A stretch of 7,855 nucleotides of DNA, taken from Syntrophales bacterium. Its GTDB lineage: Bacteria; Desulfobacterota; Syntrophia; Syntrophales; UBA8958. The notes under the pieces are model-generated. The model was not told the origin of the DNA. It searched no databases and saw only the letters and a program-made list of their open reading frames with translations. The translations under genes were made by a program, and so were the position numbers. The stretch is from the NCBI GenBank assembly GCA_023231165.1, contig JALNVY010000113.1, forward strand, positions 1 to 7,855. The letters run 5' to 3'. Of this stretch, positions 7,046 through 7,855 are shown in pieces. Each line of letters begins with the position of its first letter. Within the stretch, counting starts at the first letter, position 1.

Positions 7046-7498
7046 TTAGAAACCGGTTTTGCTGTCAAGTAACAGGGTCACGGGGCCGTCGTTAAGAAGA
7101 TCGATCTTCATCATAGCCTGAAATTCCCCCGTTCCGACTTTATGTATCTTCTCCTTACTTTTTACTACGAAGTAATCGTAGATCTTTTTCGCATTTATCG
7201 GCTCTTCGGCCTTATAAAATGAGGGCCTTCTTCCTTTACGGCAATCCCCCAGGAGGGTAAACTGCGAGATGACCATGAACTCCCAATTTTTATCAAGAAG
7301 GGACAGGTTCATCTTTCCATCGGAGTCTTCAAATATTCTCAGGTTGATGATTTTGTCGACGAGATAATCGGCGTCCCTAGTCGTGTCACCCTTTTCAACC
7401 CCGACGAAGGCAATAAGTCCCTGCTGGATACTGGAAATGTTTGTACCGCCCACAGTAACGGCGGCCCGATCAACCCTCTGCACAACTGCCCGCATCAT
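7046..7498 (-). CDS. dtd: D-aminoacyl-tRNA deacylase
   Basis: A complete 150-residue protein, standard length for the DTD family. The enzyme hydrolyses the ester bond of D-aminoacyl-tRNAs (and mischarged glycyl-tRNA), freeing tRNA in the cytoplasm and guarding against D-residues in translation. It opens with RAVVQRV and shows both family signatures: SQFTLLGDCRKGRRPSF (78-94, containing the SQxTL motif) and NDGPVT (136-141) with the Gly138-Pro139 pair that forms the cross-subunit cis-proline element of the dimer. The start is a double ATG; either Met may be used, with GGGAAAG as a modest ribosome site. It is first in the five-gene block, just behind a recognisable promoter, and its stop is three bases from the next gene's GTG. 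Confidence 0.97.
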   Translation of the reverse strand: MMRAVVQRVDRAAVTVGGTNISSIQQGLIAFVGVEKGDTTRDADYLVDKIINLRIFEDSDGKMNLSLLDKNWEFMVISQFTLLGDCRKGRRPSFYKAEEPINAKKIYDYFVVKSKEKIHKVGTGEFQAMMKIDLLNDGPVTLLLDSKTGF

Positions 7499-7524
7499 AC
7501 TTTCCCGACTTTATGTGTGACGGG

Positions 7525-7553
7525 ATGGTAGCAGTAAACAACATCGCCTTCAA
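7525..7553 (-). promoter_or_regulatory. Probable sigma70 promoter of the dtd-guaB-dnaE operon
   Basis: On the minus strand TTGAAG (7548-7553) and TACCAT (7525-7530) are separated by exactly 17 bp, and TG one base before the -10 gives an extended -10 element. Transcription would begin near 7518, about 20 bases before the first dtd ATG. This is the best promoter-like match in the divergent gap and serves the whole minus-strand block. It was found by eye, not tested. Confidence 0.6.
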
Positions 7554-7572
7554 GTCTTTTATTGTCATGCCG

Positions 7573-7584
7573 GCAAATATTTGC
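7573..7584. promoter_or_regulatory. 12-bp perfect palindrome, PurR-box-like operator candidate
   Basis: GCAAATATTTGC is a perfect inverted repeat in the divergent gap. It lies about 20 bp upstream of the -35 of the minus-strand promoter and 13 bp before the ATG of the plus-strand gene, so a bound protein could act on either. It differs from the core of the E. coli PurR box (GCAAACGTTTGC) only at the two central bases. The resemblance is seen; operator function is inferred, and LacI-type operators usually have a central CG, which is lacking here. Confidence 0.4.
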
Positions 7585-7597
7585 TAGTTCATCTTTA

Positions 7598-7855
7598 ATG
7601 AGTCAACGCATCCTCTTGATCAACCCCTGGATCTACGATTTTTCCGCCTACGATTTCTGGATGAAGCCCATAGGGTTGCTCTATATGGCCTCCTATCTGC
7701 GTAAAAACGGCCTGGACGTCCAATTGATCGACTGTCTTGATAGTGGCGCTCTCGATTTTATTTCACCCGGTGAGATCAAAAGGCCGGCAAGAAAACAAGA
7801 GGGACAGGGTAAGTTTATCAAGGAAAAAGTTGCCAAACCCGAAGCATTGGCCGAC
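7598..7855 (+). CDS. Probable B12-binding radical SAM protein, N-terminal part only
   Basis: The frame opens at ATG 7598 and runs without a stop to the window end, giving 86 residues. The start MSQRILLINPWIYDF, then KPIGLLYMASYLRKNG and VQLIDCLD, is the beta-alpha-beta opening of the cobalamin-binding (Rossmann-like) domain found before radical SAM cores: a hydrophobic strand ending in NP, a PIGLLYMASYLR helix, and a second strand ending in D. The CxxxCxxC cluster motif would lie beyond the window, so the radical SAM assignment rests on the N-terminal pattern alone and the substrate is unknown. Residues 58-82 are rich in Lys, Arg and Glu and look like a linker or insertion. No Shine-Dalgarno sequence precedes the ATG. 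An upstream in-frame TTG at 7562 is possible but also lacks one. The gene is divergent from dtd. Confidence 0.7.
   Translation, partial: MSQRILLINPWIYDFSAYDFWMKPIGLLYMASYLRKNGLDVQLIDCLDSGALDFISPGEIKRPARKQEGQGKFIKEKVAKPEALAD

Noticed and set aside
7109..7135. Possible active-site defect in dtd, because FQAMM replaces the more usual FGAxM before NDGPVT
   Set aside because: The catalytic and cis-proline signatures (SQFTL, NDGPVT) are intact, and this segment varies within the family, so it is likely an ordinary variant.
7503..7525. TCCCG/CGGGA inverted repeat in the dtd leader that could hide the ribosome site
   Set aside because: The stem is only five base pairs with a 13-base loop, and one arm lies upstream of or at the predicted transcript start, so it would probably not form in the mRNA.
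7499..7597. Riboswitch or small RNA in the divergent gap
   Set aside because: The gap is only 99 bp, the predicted dtd leader is about 20 bases, and no conserved riboswitch core or terminator hairpin is visible.

Overview
The window reads as bacterial chromosome: dense protein-coding DNA of roughly balanced base composition, mostly housekeeping genes, with no rRNA, tRNA, CRISPR array, insertion sequence or phage gene visible. The gene content best suggests an anaerobic deltaproteobacterium (Desulfobacterota, perhaps Syntrophales- or Geobacter-like). The pointers are a COG2122/UPF0280 ApbE-like protein (typical of methanogens and sulfate-reducing or syntrophic deltaproteobacteria), a DUF1285-like protein, a zinc-finger-less DnaJ with the linker style of that group, and the start of a probable B12-binding radical SAM protein. 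This placement is inference from protein style, not a phylogenetic result.

Layout. Positions 1-837 (+) hold the 3' part of a DnaJ-family co-chaperone gene whose start lies before the window. It converges, across a 40-bp gap, on a five-gene minus-strand block that fills 878-7498. In transcription order the block is dtd (D-aminoacyl-tRNA deacylase), a DUF1285-like gene, guaB (IMP dehydrogenase), dnaE (replicative DNA polymerase III alpha) and a UPF0280/COG2122 gene. Junctions are tight: 3 bp, 27 bp, 1 bp, and a 4-bp ATGA overlap, so an operon is likely. From 7598 (+) a divergent gene begins and runs off the end of the window; its first 86 residues look like the N-terminal part of a B12-binding radical SAM protein.

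Regulation. The 99-bp divergent gap holds a good sigma70-like promoter for the dtd operon (TTGAAG, 17 bp, TACCAT with an extended -10 TG). It also holds a perfect 12-bp palindrome, GCAAATATTTGC, that matches the core of the enterobacterial PurR box at 10 of 12 positions; this is notable because the operon contains guaB. A second, internal promoter candidate with an exact TATAAT lies in the end of the DUF1285-like gene, and guaB has the strongest Shine-Dalgarno sequence in the window.

How the genes fit together. GuaB makes XMP, the committed step to GTP/dGTP, and lies one base upstream of the polymerase gene that uses dGTP. Dtd is a translation quality-control enzyme. The UPF0280 protein belongs to a family linked to sulfide assimilation into homocysteine in anaerobes. 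No obvious new defence or mobile system is present. The most worthwhile leads are the PurR-like palindrome, the unusual guaB-dnaE-COG2122 linkage, and the truncated radical SAM gene, whose downstream neighbours lie outside the window. No gene-free stretch exceeds 300 bases.
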